Below are positions 1 to 8,511 of a DNA stretch of 64,000 bases, piece after piece (the first letter of the stretch is position 1; each line of letters opens with the position of its first letter). The DNA lies in NCBI RefSeq assembly GCF_003885045.1, contig NZ_RHJS01000002.1, forward strand, positions 4,519,302 to 4,583,301. The letters are read 5' to 3'. Position numbers and translations under genes: made by a program. The notes below the pieces were generated by a model that was not told the origin of the DNA, ran no database searches, and saw nothing but the letters and a program-made list of their open reading frames with translations. Origin of the DNA: Schaedlerella arabinosiphila (GTDB lineage: Bacteria > Bacillota > Clostridia > Lachnospirales > Lachnospiraceae).

Positions 1-276
1 GGATGACGGAGCCGGTGCCCCTGTCTCGAAAACATTTGAGATCGATGATACCTGAGAACCATAACCAACCTGGGATGCATTACGCCCGCCGTAAGCACCT
101 GCTGTCACATCACCGCCGGAACTGTTGAATGTATTTGTGTACATGGAGTCCTTGAAGTTGTAAGCATATCCCTTGAATCCCCATGTATTTACGTTGGCGA
201 TATTATTACCGATTACGTCCATCTTGGACTGATGCGCCTTGAGTCCTGCGACTCCTGCTATCATTGATCTGACCAT
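1..276 (-). CDS. flgE: Flagellar hook protein FlgE, N-terminal part (cut by window edge)
   Basis: The 92 visible codons start MVRSMIAGVAGLKAHQSKMD and continue into VIGNNIANVNTWGFKGY, the N-terminal rod/hook signature shared by FlgB, FlgC, FlgE, FlgF and FlgG. The Gly-rich stretch and a following segment ending FETGAPAPSS fit FlgE. Its place downstream of flgD and the TIGR02530 gene is the usual site of flgE in Gram-positive flagellar operons. FlgE polymerises into the hook that joins rod and filament. AAAGGAAG lies 8-15 nt before the ATG at 276. The C-terminus is outside the window, so full length cannot be judged. Confidence 0.9.
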   Translation of the reverse strand, partial: MVRSMIAGVAGLKAHQSKMDVIGNNIANVNTWGFKGYAYNFKDSMYTNTFNSSGGDVTAGAYGGRNASQVGYGSQVSSISNVFETGAPAPSS

Positions 277-404
277 TTTAATTTACTTCCTTTCTTTTCT
301 ATACAACCCTCTGCCGTACCTGCACGCCCCGCTCCTTTTCCAAAGAGGGAGCGCGCCTGTACCTGCGAGTCACGCAGGCACGAAACCTCCACAAATGGTC
401 CGGC

Positions 405-827
405 TTACATGAGTACGGCACTGTCAATATTGGTAAAAATATTTTCTTTCATTTCCGTTCCAGACATCGTTGTCACGACTACGTTGTTCGGGACATTTAC
501 AATAAAGGCTCCGCTCTCCCCGATGATGACTACATCCCTGGCGCCTTTGGCCCGGGCCTTCTGAACTGCCTGATTAAGGTCATTGAGAAGATTGTCTGTC
601 ATATTGATGCCGCGCTCCTGCACTCTCCGCGCCGCATGCTTCGAGAATTGGACGGACTGCGCCTTTTGCGCCTCCTGCTGCAGAAGGTCTGCAAACTGTA
701 CGCCCGAAGTGGTGTCTGCCGTCTTCTGAAGCTGCAGTGAAGCAGATTGAAGCTTCAGCGCGCCGGCATTTGTAATCTGATTGATCTGATTAACCGGAGG
801 AATCTGATTGATCTTGTTTCCCATCAT
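405..827 (-). CDS. TIGR02530-type flagellar operon protein
   Basis: This small protein of about 140 aa has a Gln/Asn-rich N-terminus and a conserved core around SKHAARRVQERGI, followed by an alternating hydrophobic stretch (DVVIIGESGAFIVNVPNNVVVTTM). That pattern matches the small protein (TIGR02530, 'flagellar operon protein') found between flgD and flgE in Clostridia and Bacilli. Its molecular function is not settled. The frame opens with a GTG at 833, but GGCGG sits 5 nt before the ATG at 827 (8 nt before the ATG at 824), so a start at 827 or 824 is preferred. It lies 33 bp after flgD and 128 bp before flgE, so co-transcription is likely. Confidence 0.8.
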   Translation of the reverse strand: MMGNKINQIPPVNQINQITNAGALKLQSASLQLQKTADTTSGVQFADLLQQEAQKAQSVQFSKHAARRVQERGINMTDNLLNDLNQAVQKARAKGARDVVIIGESGAFIVNVPNNVVVTTMSGTEMKENIFTNIDSAVLM

Positions 828-860
828 ATGCACCGCCTTTATCTCTCACCTGCAAATGCT

Positions 861-1445
861 CTACTTCTTAGAATCCTGCGTCTTGTCGTCTGTTCCCTCT
901 GTCTTGTCTGTGGAATCGGTCTTGTCGTCTGTATCCTCTGTCTTATCTGTGGAATCGGTCTTATCATCCGTATCCACCTTCGGCACGTCCCCGATCGCCA
1001 TGATGCTTGACAGCTCGTATTTCTTACCGTCCACGTATACGGAAGTGGCTCCGGTCAGGTCTACCCCGGTCACGATTCCCTTCTTTGTTTCGACTACCTT
1101 ACCATCCTCGTCGGTCTTGGTTACAACCGTGACTTCCCTTCCAAGAAGCCCTGTGGAATAGGTGGTCAGCGTTACGGACGAAAGGTTATTGATTACGGTT
1201 GAAAAATTCGAGATCGCCGTTGCCATAGAGCTCATGGTGCTCATATTGGACATCTGGGTGATCTGCTCCATCATTGCCGCATTGTCCATCGGATTGGACA
1301 TATCCTGATACTTCAGCTCTGCGGCGATCAGTTTCCAGAAGTCGTCGGTACTGAGTGTGGAATTATCAGACTTTGCGCCTGCCTGTGTTGCCAGGCTTGC
1401 ATTATACAATCCACTTGCTACATCACTGTCCAAATTTACTGCCAT
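861..1445 (-). CDS. flgD: Flagellar hook-capping protein FlgD
   Basis: 194 aa. The core DDFWKLIAAELKYQDMSNPMDN is the FlgD N-terminal signature (the family reads FLxLLxxQLxxQDPxxPxDN), followed by MMEQITQMSNMSTM. FlgD caps the growing hook so that FlgE subunits polymerise. After a region giving GREVTVVTKTDEDGKVVETKKGIVTGVDL, the protein ends in a low-complexity Asp/Thr/Lys/Ser tail encoded by a 39-bp tandem repeat. The tail replaces the C-terminal Ig-like part seen in longer FlgD proteins. The gene lies 16 bp after fliK, the common fliK-flgD-flgE order. Confidence 0.93.
   Translation of the reverse strand: MAVNLDSDVASGLYNASLATQAGAKSDNSTLSTDDFWKLIAAELKYQDMSNPMDNAAMMEQITQMSNMSTMSSMATAISNFSTVINNLSSVTLTTYSTGLLGREVTVVTKTDEDGKVVETKKGIVTGVDLTGATSVYVDGKKYELSSIMAIGDVPKVDTDDKTDSTDKTEDTDDKTDSTDKTEGTDDKTQDSKK
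880..975 (-). repeat. 39-bp tandem repeat inside flgD
   Basis: Two complete 39-bp units (880-918 and 919-957) and a partial third (958-975) encode the repeated residues DDKTDSTDKTE(D/G)T near the FlgD C-terminus. The unit is 13 codons, so copy-number change keeps the frame. The units differ at only a few bases, which points to recent duplication. Confidence 0.9.
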
Positions 1446-1461
1446 AAATGTTCTCCTTTCA

Positions 1462-2622
1462 TTATAGAGTGAGTCCCAAGCGAAGCTTCTGCAGGAACTG
1501 TTCGGAGTCGTCGGCTTCCTGCTTTTTGCTGTTTTCCTTCTGCTGCTCCTGGCCGTCCTGTCTGCCCTGCTGGTTCTCGTCGTTGTTCCGGTTGAGGTAG
1601 TCGGGTTCCTGCTTCTCCACGAAGATCTTTGTCTCGCCGCCGAGGTTCTTGTCGATGATCACGCCGATCTCTCTCGCACGGTCGCCCAGCACTTCCAACG
1701 CCCTCTTTTCCGTACAGAAGATGGATACGGTTGCCTGACCGTCCTGATACTGAATCTTGACCGCAATCTTGCCAAGGTTCTCCGGCTCGATCTCAATCTC
1801 GAAGGAATCCACGCCTTCCTGCATCTTTCCTACAATCTGGTCTGTCAGCTTGTCGGGCAATTCCTCAGGCTGCGCTACATGGATCGTGGTCACTTCCCGG
1901 GGCACATCCTCCTGGATGTTCTTCACGGGTGTCTGTGCAACCGGCGCTGCCGCGGACTGTTCCGCCTGGTAGTCATTTGCCTGGGACTGGTTTTCCTCCC
2001 CGGTAGATTGTGTCCTGACCGCTTCCCTGCGTACGGGCGCTGCCTCCACTCTCCCCGGCGCTGCTTCCTGGACTTCCGGCGCTTTCACCTGGACAGCTTC
2101 CTGGGGTTTTGCTTCTGTCTGCACATGCACTTCCGCCGGCTTCACTGCCTCTGCCGTCTCCGGCTGTACCGGCATCTGTTCTGCTGCCGCTTCCGTGATC
2201 ATCTCTCCGGCCCCTGCCGTCTCTACAGGCGTCACTCCTGTTTCTGCCTGAACGGCCTCCGGCATCTCAATGACCACCTCCGGCTCTGCTGTCAGCACCT
2301 CCGGGCGCATTCCCTGGCTCATCTGGTATGCTGCAAGCAGCCCCCTGGCCTGGCTGTCGTCCGTGCCTGCAGTCTCCTCTGCCGTCTGGTCTTTTACCTC
2401 CTCGCCTTTGCCCTCTTCAGGCTCCTTGGGCGCCTCGGTCTTTTCCGGCTCGGTATCCTTGGATACTTCCGCTGTTCCGGCATCCTGGTTTTCATCCTGC
2501 TTGCCCTGGAGCAGCTTCTTGAACTGGTCCGACTGGGTATTCTTTATCCCGGTGCTTCCCGTCTTTTTGCTGTCCGGTGCCTGAAAACCGATATCCGGCG
2601 CCTTCACGTTTACATTGACCAT
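1462..2622 (-). CDS. fliK: Flagellar hook-length control protein FliK
   Basis: 386 aa. The N-terminal ~250 residues are a low-complexity linker rich in Glu, Ala, Pro, Val and Gln, as expected for the flexible ruler part of FliK. The C-terminal domain, around residues 260-340, carries LTDQIVGKMQEGVDSFEIEIEPENLGKIAVKIQYQDGQATVSIFCTEKRALEVL, the conserved FliK domain with an L-x-P-x-x-L-G-type motif read here as EPENLGKIAV. FliK measures hook length and switches the export apparatus from hook to filament subunits. It lies between fliJ and flgD; the 132-bp gap to fliJ holds no convincing gene. Confidence 0.9.
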   Translation of the reverse strand: MVNVNVKAPDIGFQAPDSKKTGSTGIKNTQSDQFKKLLQGKQDENQDAGTAEVSKDTEPEKTEAPKEPEEGKGEEVKDQTAEETAGTDDSQARGLLAAYQMSQGMRPEVLTAEPEVVIEMPEAVQAETGVTPVETAGAGEMITEAAAEQMPVQPETAEAVKPAEVHVQTEAKPQEAVQVKAPEVQEAAPGRVEAAPVRREAVRTQSTGEENQSQANDYQAEQSAAAPVAQTPVKNIQEDVPREVTTIHVAQPEELPDKLTDQIVGKMQEGVDSFEIEIEPENLGKIAVKIQYQDGQATVSIFCTEKRALEVLGDRAREIGVIIDKNLGGETKIFVEKQEPDYLNRNNDENQQGRQDGQEQQKENSKKQEADDSEQFLQKLRLGLTL

Positions 2623-2754
2623 TGGTTCTTCCTCCTTTCTTCATGCAATCCGGTTTTGCTGCGGATGCATAGATTATATATAGTAATCTGCCGGAAATGC
2701 GCCGAAAGCAACGGTACATGTTCCGCAGGATTACCCGGACATGGCAATAAGTGA

Positions 2755-3207
2755 TCAACCATTGAGCCTTGCCATGGCGTCTCTGGTGGTCACAAATTCT
2801 TCAATGGAAAGTTCTTCCTGCTTTTGTACTTCCTTCTCATACTCAAACCGCTTCCGCTCTTTCAGCTTATCAATGGAAGAGGTTTCCTTTTTCGCTTCCA
2901 CAACTTCGTTCCGCTTTATTTCTTCCTGCTCGCGCAGTCTGGCAAGCTGTTCCTGTTTTCTGCGGATCTTCTGCCGCAATGCATCCAGATAGTTCTCATA
3001 TGTATGCATTTCGCTGATCTTCATTCCACTCAGCTTATTCTGCCGGAACTCGATATCGCACTGCCGATGCTCGTGCTCCAGTTCATCAATCGCATTCTCA
3101 CACTCCCTGATCTTGGCCAGTATCCTGGCGTGCTCTGCTTTCAGGCTGTCAAGTACCTGCTCCTTATAGCGCAGTACCGTATCCAATGGAAAAAAGAATT
3201 TTTTCAT
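2755..3207 (-). CDS. fliJ: Flagellar export chaperone FliJ
   Basis: 150 aa, almost entirely predicted coiled coil of charged heptads (KEQVLDSLKAEHARILAKIRECENAIDELEHEH, then LRQKIRRKQEQLARLREQEE). Opening with FPLDTVLRYKEQVLD matches FliJ, the soluble stalk component of the flagellar type III export ATPase. It follows fliI after 20 bp, the standard fliH-fliI-fliJ order. Sequence identity in this family is low, so position and coiled-coil character carry much of the call. Confidence 0.88.
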   Translation of the reverse strand: MKKFFFPLDTVLRYKEQVLDSLKAEHARILAKIRECENAIDELEHEHRQCDIEFRQNKLSGMKISEMHTYENYLDALRQKIRRKQEQLARLREQEEIKRNEVVEAKKETSSIDKLKERKRFEYEKEVQKQEELSIEEFVTTRDAMARLNG

Positions 3208-3227
3208 CGTGGTGCATCCTCACTCAT

Positions 3228-4529
3228 TTACTGTAAAATCCGCTGCATAATCTTCAGCGATTCTTCTACTGAAAAACTTTCGTCTGTCTTCTGCATTAAA
3301 AATTCGTTGACCTTATCTATTTTGGAAATGGCAACATCCAGTTTGGGGTTGGTTCCCGCCTTGTATGCGCCGATGGATATCAAATCCTCGTTTTTTGTAT
3401 AAAGGCTCAATATATCCCGCAGCCTTGCGGCCGCATCCTTATGCGCCTGGGGCACAATGCTGGACATCAGACGGGAGATACTCGCATTGACGTCGATGGC
3501 CGGAAAATGGTTCTCATTGGCCAGCTTCCTGGTCAGCACGATATGTCCGTCCAGAATACCCCGCACCGTATCGGAGATCGGCTCGTTGGTGTCGTCTCCT
3601 TCCACAAGCACGGTATAAACACCGGTAATGGAGCCTTTTTCGAAGTTCCCGCTGCGCTCTAAGAGCTTGGGAAATTCTGCGTAGATGGAGGGTGTATATC
3701 CTCTTGCCACGGGCGGCTCTCCTGTAGCAAGCCCGATCTCGCGCTGTGCCATGGCGAAACGGGTGAGGGAGTCCATCATCAGCAGGACGTCTTTTCCCTG
3801 GTCTTTGAAATACTCGGCAATGGTGGTGGCCACCAGGGGACATTTGACACGGAGCATAGCTGGCTGGTCTGACGTTGCTACCACGACCACGCTTCTTTTC
3901 ATCCCTTCCGGGCCCAGATCCTTTTCCACGAACTCGCGGACCTCACGGCCTCGCTCTCCAACCAGCGCAATGACGTTGATGTCTGCCTTGACGTTCTTCG
4001 CAATCATGCCGAGCAGTGTGCTCTTGCCCACGCCGCTGCCCGCGAAGATGCCGATACGCTGGCCCTTGCCGATGGTATTGACCCCGTCAATCGCCTTGAC
4101 CCCGAACTCCAGCGGTTCGGAGATCGGCGGCCGGGACATGGGGTTGATGAACGCATTTTCCACATAGTAATATCTGGAAGAAGGAAGCGGCCCCTGGTCG
4201 TCCATGGGATTGCCGGTGGCGTCTATGATGCGTCCCCGCAGAAATTCTCCTACCGGGATCTTCAAACGCTTCCTGGTGTTTCTTACAAAGCTGCCTGCCG
4301 AAACGCCGCTCAGGTTTTCATATGCCATGAGCTGCATCTTGTCTTCCCTGAAGCCTACTACCTCCACCGGAATCTGCCTGCGCTTCTCTTCGTTATAGAT
4401 CATGGCGATATCGCCGATGCTGGCGCGGTTTCCGGAGGATTCCATAGACATACCGATGACATTTTCAATTTTTCCTATGTAACTGACTGTCTCCGCTTTC
4501 TGGATCAGCTCCGGCAGCTTCGAAAACAC
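3228..4529 (-). CDS. fliI: Flagellar export ATPase FliI
   Basis: 433 aa, typical FliI length. A Walker A motif (GSGVGKST, about residues 164-171), a Walker B region (DVLLMMDSLTRFAMAQREIG) and the family motif GEPPVARGYTPSIYAEFPKL are all present, with the N-terminal beta-barrel domain before them. FliI is the F1-beta-like ATPase that energises or unlocks export of rod, hook and filament proteins. It starts 40 bp after fliH and is followed by fliJ, so the three-gene export module is intact. Confidence 0.97.
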   Translation of the reverse strand: MFSKLPELIQKAETVSYIGKIENVIGMSMESSGNRASIGDIAMIYNEEKRRQIPVEVVGFREDKMQLMAYENLSGVSAGSFVRNTRKRLKIPVGEFLRGRIIDATGNPMDDQGPLPSSRYYYVENAFINPMSRPPISEPLEFGVKAIDGVNTIGKGQRIGIFAGSGVGKSTLLGMIAKNVKADINVIALVGERGREVREFVEKDLGPEGMKRSVVVVATSDQPAMLRVKCPLVATTIAEYFKDQGKDVLLMMDSLTRFAMAQREIGLATGEPPVARGYTPSIYAEFPKLLERSGNFEKGSITGVYTVLVEGDDTNEPISDTVRGILDGHIVLTRKLANENHFPAIDVNASISRLMSSIVPQAHKDAAARLRDILSLYTKNEDLISIGAYKAGTNPKLDVAISKIDKVNEFLMQKTDESFSVEESLKIMQRILQ

Positions 4530-4569
4530 AAATGTTCACCTCGGTTTCTGTTCTTATTAAAAGTATGCA

Positions 4570-5349
4570 TTATACCCTGACATTGTTCAAAATGTCTTTG
4601 ATATTTTCAAGCTGTGTGCTTACGCTGGCGTCTATGATCTCGTCGGGAAGCTCGATGATGCAGGTGCCTTCCTCGCCGTTGTCCATGGTGATGATCTTAA
4701 TGTTGTCGGAAAGCTTGGACATGGCGTCTAAAAATTCCGTGTCCACATCCATGGATATGCCGGTGTCGCACTTTGTGATGTATATTTTTGCCCATTGCTT
4801 TTTGGTGATCTTATCGGTTGCCGCAAGGATCATACGCTTCACGATGTCCCCGCTGGACTGCAGGCTGGTCTGGATGATCTTCTCCGCCACAGCCAGGGAG
4901 ATCCTTTTCAGGTCGTCCACGTACTGTTCCAGGAGCTTTGTCTTTTCAATGGAAACACTTTTGATCACATCCGCGGCGTTGGACTGGAGCTGGCGGACTT
5001 CTTCATCCAGAAGCCTGCGCTGTTCCTCGTAGGCTTCCCGGGTGCCGTCCTGACGCCCCTCCTCGTATCCGTCGCGGAACGCCTTCTGACGCAGGATGTC
5101 TGCCTGGCCGCGGGCGTCCGCAAGGATCTGCTCCGCCTTTTTTTCCGCCTCTGCTATAATCTCATTGGCTGCTTCCGTGGCAAATCTCTCTTCCTGCTCT
5201 TCATCCTTTGCCCCGCCGTCTTCCTCTTCTTCCTCTTCCGGCTCTTCTGCGTTTATGGTTCTCTCAATCCTGAATCCCGCGAAGAAATCATATGGCCGGA
5301 TATCCTGAGCTTCACCCGGCTCTTTCATAATCCTGGGCATCGGTATCAT
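4570..5349 (-). CDS. fliH: Flagellar assembly protein FliH
   Basis: 259 aa. The N-terminus is very acidic (runs of Glu around residues 35-45), followed by a long helical segment (EAEKKAEQILADARGQADILRQKAFRDGYEEGRQDGTREAYEEQRRLL) with small-residue spacing typical of FliH and V-ATPase E subunits. The C-terminal part (LKRISLAVAEKIIQTSL) is the V-ATP-synthase-E-like domain. FliH dimerises, binds FliI and restrains its ATPase. It is separated from fliG by an unusual 32-bp tandem repeat array. Confidence 0.9.
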   Translation of the reverse strand: MIPMPRIMKEPGEAQDIRPYDFFAGFRIERTINAEEPEEEEEEDGGAKDEEQEERFATEAANEIIAEAEKKAEQILADARGQADILRQKAFRDGYEEGRQDGTREAYEEQRRLLDEEVRQLQSNAADVIKSVSIEKTKLLEQYVDDLKRISLAVAEKIIQTSLQSSGDIVKRMILAATDKITKKQWAKIYITKCDTGISMDVDTEFLDAMSKLSDNIKIITMDNGEEGTCIIELPDEIIDASVSTQLENIKDILNNVRV

Positions 5350-5360
5350 CCTTTCTGTCT

Positions 5361-5497
5361 GTGATCAGGCGGTCTTCCTGCCCTTTCCTCTCTGATCAGG
5401 CAATTTTCCTGCCTTTTCCCTCTGAGGTCAGGCAATCTTCCTGCCTTTTCCTTCTATGATCAGGCAATCTTCCTGCCCTCTATCTCTATGATCAGGC
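5361..5497 (-). repeat. 32-bp tandem repeat array between fliG and fliH
   Basis: The core TCAGGC recurs at 5365, 5396, 5428, 5460 and 5492, a period of 31-32 bp. Each full unit carries TGATCAGGCAATCTTCCTGC or a close variant. The unit nearest fliG includes its TGA stop codon, so the array appears to have grown by duplicating the fliG stop region. Within each unit AGGCA and TGCCT can form a small hairpin, and on the minus strand each unit carries an AGGAAG-like purine run. Confidence 0.9.
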
Positions 5498-6508
5498 AAT
5501 GATCTCGTCTTTTCCGCTCTTGACAATAATCAGCTCTCCTGCTTCTTCCAGTCTTCGGATCACGGCAACGATTCTCTGCTGTGCTTCTTCTACGTCGCGC
5601 AGACGGACATTGACCGTAACCTCCAGATCGGACTGGATGCTTTCTGCCATACGGCTGGACACATTCGCAAATACAAGATCCTTGATGTTCTGGTCGGACC
5701 CTTTGAGGGCGTAAACGATGTCTTTGACGTCGCATTCCCGGATGAATCTCTGGATCGATCTGTTGTCCATGGACACGATATCTTCGAATACGAACATCTT
5801 CTTGCGGATGGTGTCCGCCAGTTCTTCGTTTTCCTTGCCCAATTCGTCGAAGATGAACTTCTCGTTTGCACGATCCATGTTGTTCATAACTTCCGCAATG
5901 TAATCGATACCGCCGATGGTTGTAAAGTCGGCTGTTGTAAGTACGCTCTCGAACCTCTTTTTGAGAGATGCTTCAACGATCTTGATGGCCTCGGGAGATG
6001 CACTCTCCATCTTGGCGATGGCCTCTACCACCTTAATCTGCTTCTCTTTCGGAAGCTCACTGATGACAAATGACGCCTGATCCGGGTCCGCATAGGAGAG
6101 AATCAGAGCAATCGTCTGCGGTCTCTCATGCTGCAGGAAGGAGAACAGGTTCTTCACGTCGCTCTTCCGGATAAATTCAAAGGGCCTAGTCTTCATGGAT
6201 TTGGCCAGCTTATCCAGCAGTGTCTGCGCCGTGCTCTCCCCGAACGCCTTTTCCAGAACCGCCCGGGCGTATTCCATACCGCCGTCGGTCACCACCTTCT
6301 GCGTGAGGCAGGTCTTGTAAAATTCATCCAGAACTGCCTCCATCTGCTCCGGGGTCACATGCCCCAGCTTGGCGACCTCTATTGTCAGCCTTTCTATATC
6401 TGATTCACTTAAATGCTTATAAATCTTAGATGCCTTGTCAGCTCCCAGAGAGACAACAACCGCCGCCGCTTTCTGCTCCGGTGTCAAGGATGCAATATTA
6501 GCCTCCAT
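5492..6508 (-). CDS. fliG: Flagellar motor switch protein FliG
   Basis: 338 aa, normal length. It opens with LTPEQKAAAVVVSLGADKASKIYKHLSE and carries the M-domain signature ERPQTIALILSYADPDQASFVISELP and the C-terminal torque-generating region with VFEDIVSMDNRSIQRFIRECD. FliG sits on the MS ring, forms the C ring with FliM and FliN, and contacts the stator. Its start overlaps the end of fliF by 11 bp, suggesting translational coupling. Its stop codon lies inside the first unit of the 32-bp repeat array. Confidence 0.97.
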   Translation of the reverse strand: MEANIASLTPEQKAAAVVVSLGADKASKIYKHLSESDIERLTIEVAKLGHVTPEQMEAVLDEFYKTCLTQKVVTDGGMEYARAVLEKAFGESTAQTLLDKLAKSMKTRPFEFIRKSDVKNLFSFLQHERPQTIALILSYADPDQASFVISELPKEKQIKVVEAIAKMESASPEAIKIVEASLKKRFESVLTTADFTTIGGIDYIAEVMNNMDRANEKFIFDELGKENEELADTIRKKMFVFEDIVSMDNRSIQRFIRECDVKDIVYALKGSDQNIKDLVFANVSSRMAESIQSDLEVTVNVRLRDVEEAQQRIVAVIRRLEEAGELIIVKSGKDEIIA

Positions 6509-8063
6509 CTAAACCGCCCCCGTTCAGCCAGTTCTTCAATAACTGGGCAGATATTTCTGCATTCTGTTCCGCGAACTCTCGAATGCTCCTCTTCAGTTCC
6601 ATACCTCTGTCGTTCTGAATCTGCTGAAGCTCCTGATTGAGATCAAGATGTTCAACCTCTTCTTCCAGAATCTCTTCTTCCTCTTCTTCCTCAGCCCTGC
6701 GCCTTCTGATGATCAGTACCACAATGATACCGGTCAGGATCAGCAGCAGTGCAACGGCTGCAATGATCGCCCACAGCGGAATGCTCTCCAGCAATGTGCT
6801 GCTTGCGCTCTCCGCGTCTTCATCGTCTTCGGCCCTTCCGTCAAAGGGTGCGCTTGCCAGGGTGATCTTGTCAGCCTGTTCCGCCCTTACGATACCGGCC
6901 GCATTGCCGACCAGGGAGCGGAGCTGTGCTTCCCTCAGACTTCCGAATCCTTTTCCGTTGACTACAACCGACACGGTCAGGTCGTCCAGGGCGCCGGAGT
7001 CTAACTGTCCCTGCTCTTTGATCTGGTTCACCAGGTAATCCGTTGACCGGCTTTCGCTGGATGCGGAAGCGCCGTTCCCGTCGCCTTCCGTATTGTACTC
7101 GGCTGTGTCCGCGTTGGTCTCTGTCCCGACTACGCCGCCTGCCGTATTTCCCGAACCGGACCTTTCATTATATGTATCTTCATGGCTGATGATACCGGTC
7201 TTATCTTCATCGTCTATCTTTTCCGGGGTGTTGTATGTGGTGGACTCCCGGATCAGCTGTTCCATATTGATCTTCGCTCTCGCCGCGACGCTGACATTGT
7301 CCTCTCCGTATATCGGTCCAAGAACCTTCAGGATCTTCTTCTCGATCTGGCCTTCTACCACTGCCGCGATCTCTTCCGCGTCTGAACTGTTGGCTGTCTT
7401 ATCTTCAGTCTCGGAAATCGTATTGCCGTTGCCGTCCAAAACGGCTACATCTTCCATAGCCATGTTCGCAACACTCTTTGCGACAAGACGCTGGATTCCC
7501 GCCGTCTGCTCTTTCGTCGGCGAACCGCCGTCCTTCATCACAACTGTAACCGATGCTGACGATTTGGTTTCCGAATCATTGAGCACGTATCGGTTATCCT
7601 CTCCCAATGCAATGGTTACCTTGGCGTCCGCCACGCCGTCAAACAGCTTAATGGTAGCGCCGATCCGGTCCTGGAGGTCATAAAGCTCGTAAGTTTTTTT
7701 ATCCGAATCCGTAGTCATCAGGCCGGAATTCTTTATATATGTATCATATGCAAAGCCGCTCTTCGGATATCCCTGCTGAACAAGGGTTGCCTTTGTCTGA
7801 TCCACGACTTTTTCCTGCACCATGATGGTGGAGTCGCCCTCATAACGAAACGCAACGCCGTCCTCCTGCAGCTTCGCCGTAATCTCCCTGGCTTCTTCCT
7901 CACCCAGCCCCGTAAACAGTACTGCGTACGGGCGGTTATTGAGGATCAGCGCAATCACGACCGCCGCCACGACAAGCCCGGCTGCTACGGCAATAATGAT
8001 CTTTTTCGTTTTACTGCTTAAATTTCCAGCAAATTCTTTGAATTGCCCCAACTTTTCTTTCAT
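6498..8063 (-). CDS. fliF: Flagellar MS-ring protein FliF
   Basis: 521 aa. It has an N-terminal membrane segment (KIIIAVAAGLVVAAVVIALIL) and the YscJ/FliF ring-building domain (YAVLFTGLGEEEAREITAKLQEDGVAFRYE, then DLQDRIGATIKLFDGVADAKVTIALGEDN). A second membrane segment is near residues 430-455 (LWAIIAAVALLLILTGIIVVLII). The acidic C-terminal tail (EEEEEEEILEEEVEHLDLN) is the FliG-binding end. FliF forms the MS ring, the assembly platform of the basal body. It lies about 120 bp after fliE and overlaps fliG. Confidence 0.97.
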   Translation of the reverse strand: MKEKLGQFKEFAGNLSSKTKKIIIAVAAGLVVAAVVIALILNNRPYAVLFTGLGEEEAREITAKLQEDGVAFRYEGDSTIMVQEKVVDQTKATLVQQGYPKSGFAYDTYIKNSGLMTTDSDKKTYELYDLQDRIGATIKLFDGVADAKVTIALGEDNRYVLNDSETKSSASVTVVMKDGGSPTKEQTAGIQRLVAKSVANMAMEDVAVLDGNGNTISETEDKTANSSDAEEIAAVVEGQIEKKILKVLGPIYGEDNVSVAARAKINMEQLIRESTTYNTPEKIDDEDKTGIISHEDTYNERSGSGNTAGGVVGTETNADTAEYNTEGDGNGASASSESRSTDYLVNQIKEQGQLDSGALDDLTVSVVVNGKGFGSLREAQLRSLVGNAAGIVRAEQADKITLASAPFDGRAEDDEDAESASSTLLESIPLWAIIAAVALLLILTGIIVVLIIRRRRAEEEEEEEILEEEVEHLDLNQELQQIQNDRGMELKRSIREFAEQNAEISAQLLKNWLNGGGLDGG

Positions 8064-8181
8064 GTTCCAATACTCTCTTTAATTTATATTCCCGCGCCGT
8101 ACGGCGGCAGGGTTGTCGGCTTCAATATCTTTTCAAACGCAAATAGGGCATTCGTTAAGGGATGCCCTTTAATCATGTATA

Positions 8182-8511
8182 TTATGAACTGAGACGCATA
8201 ATCTCATTATATGCTTCCAGAGCCTTTGTCCGCAGCGCTGCGAGAAGGTCAATGGAAAGCTGCGCCTGGGATGCGGCTATACCTACTGTATGCGGATCTT
8301 CAATCTGCCCTGTCGCCAGAAGGTACTGGTTCTTTGCAAGATTCTGATCCGTCTCTCTTACGTTGTTGATCGCTTCTTCAAAAATACTTTTAAAAGCCGA
8401 GACCCCGTCCTGGCCCTTTAAGCTCTGGGATGAAGCAGAAGTCTGTCCAGACGCCGCGGCATCTCCGACCCTGCTCCATGGCTGAATTGGGGTGATGAAC
8501 ATATCCTCCAT
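8182..8511 (-). CDS. fliE: Flagellar hook-basal body protein FliE
   Basis: About 109 aa. The C-terminal half (FKSIFEEAINNVRETDQNLAKNQYLLATGQIEDPHTVGIAASQAQLSIDLLAALRTKALEAYNEIMRL) is the FliE family core, including the ..EAYNEIMRM-type end. FliE joins the MS ring to the rod. The open frame begins with a TTG at 8523, but AAAGGA abuts that codon, so the ATG at 8511, 12 nt from AAAGGA, is the better start. fliF follows; upstream, where flgC is expected, there is only non-coding DNA. Confidence 0.93.
   Translation of the reverse strand: MEDMFITPIQPWSRVGDAAASGQTSASSQSLKGQDGVSAFKSIFEEAINNVRETDQNLAKNQYLLATGQIEDPHTVGIAASQAQLSIDLLAALRTKALEAYNEIMRLSS

Noticed and set aside
2492..2758. Gene between fliJ and fliK
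   Set aside because: The frame overlaps the fliK start region out of frame and has a Cys/Arg-rich, non-protein-like composition.
5361..5497. CRISPR array
   Set aside because: Repeats of 31-32 bp are head-to-tail with no unique spacers between them and overlap the fliG stop codon. This is a simple tandem repeat.
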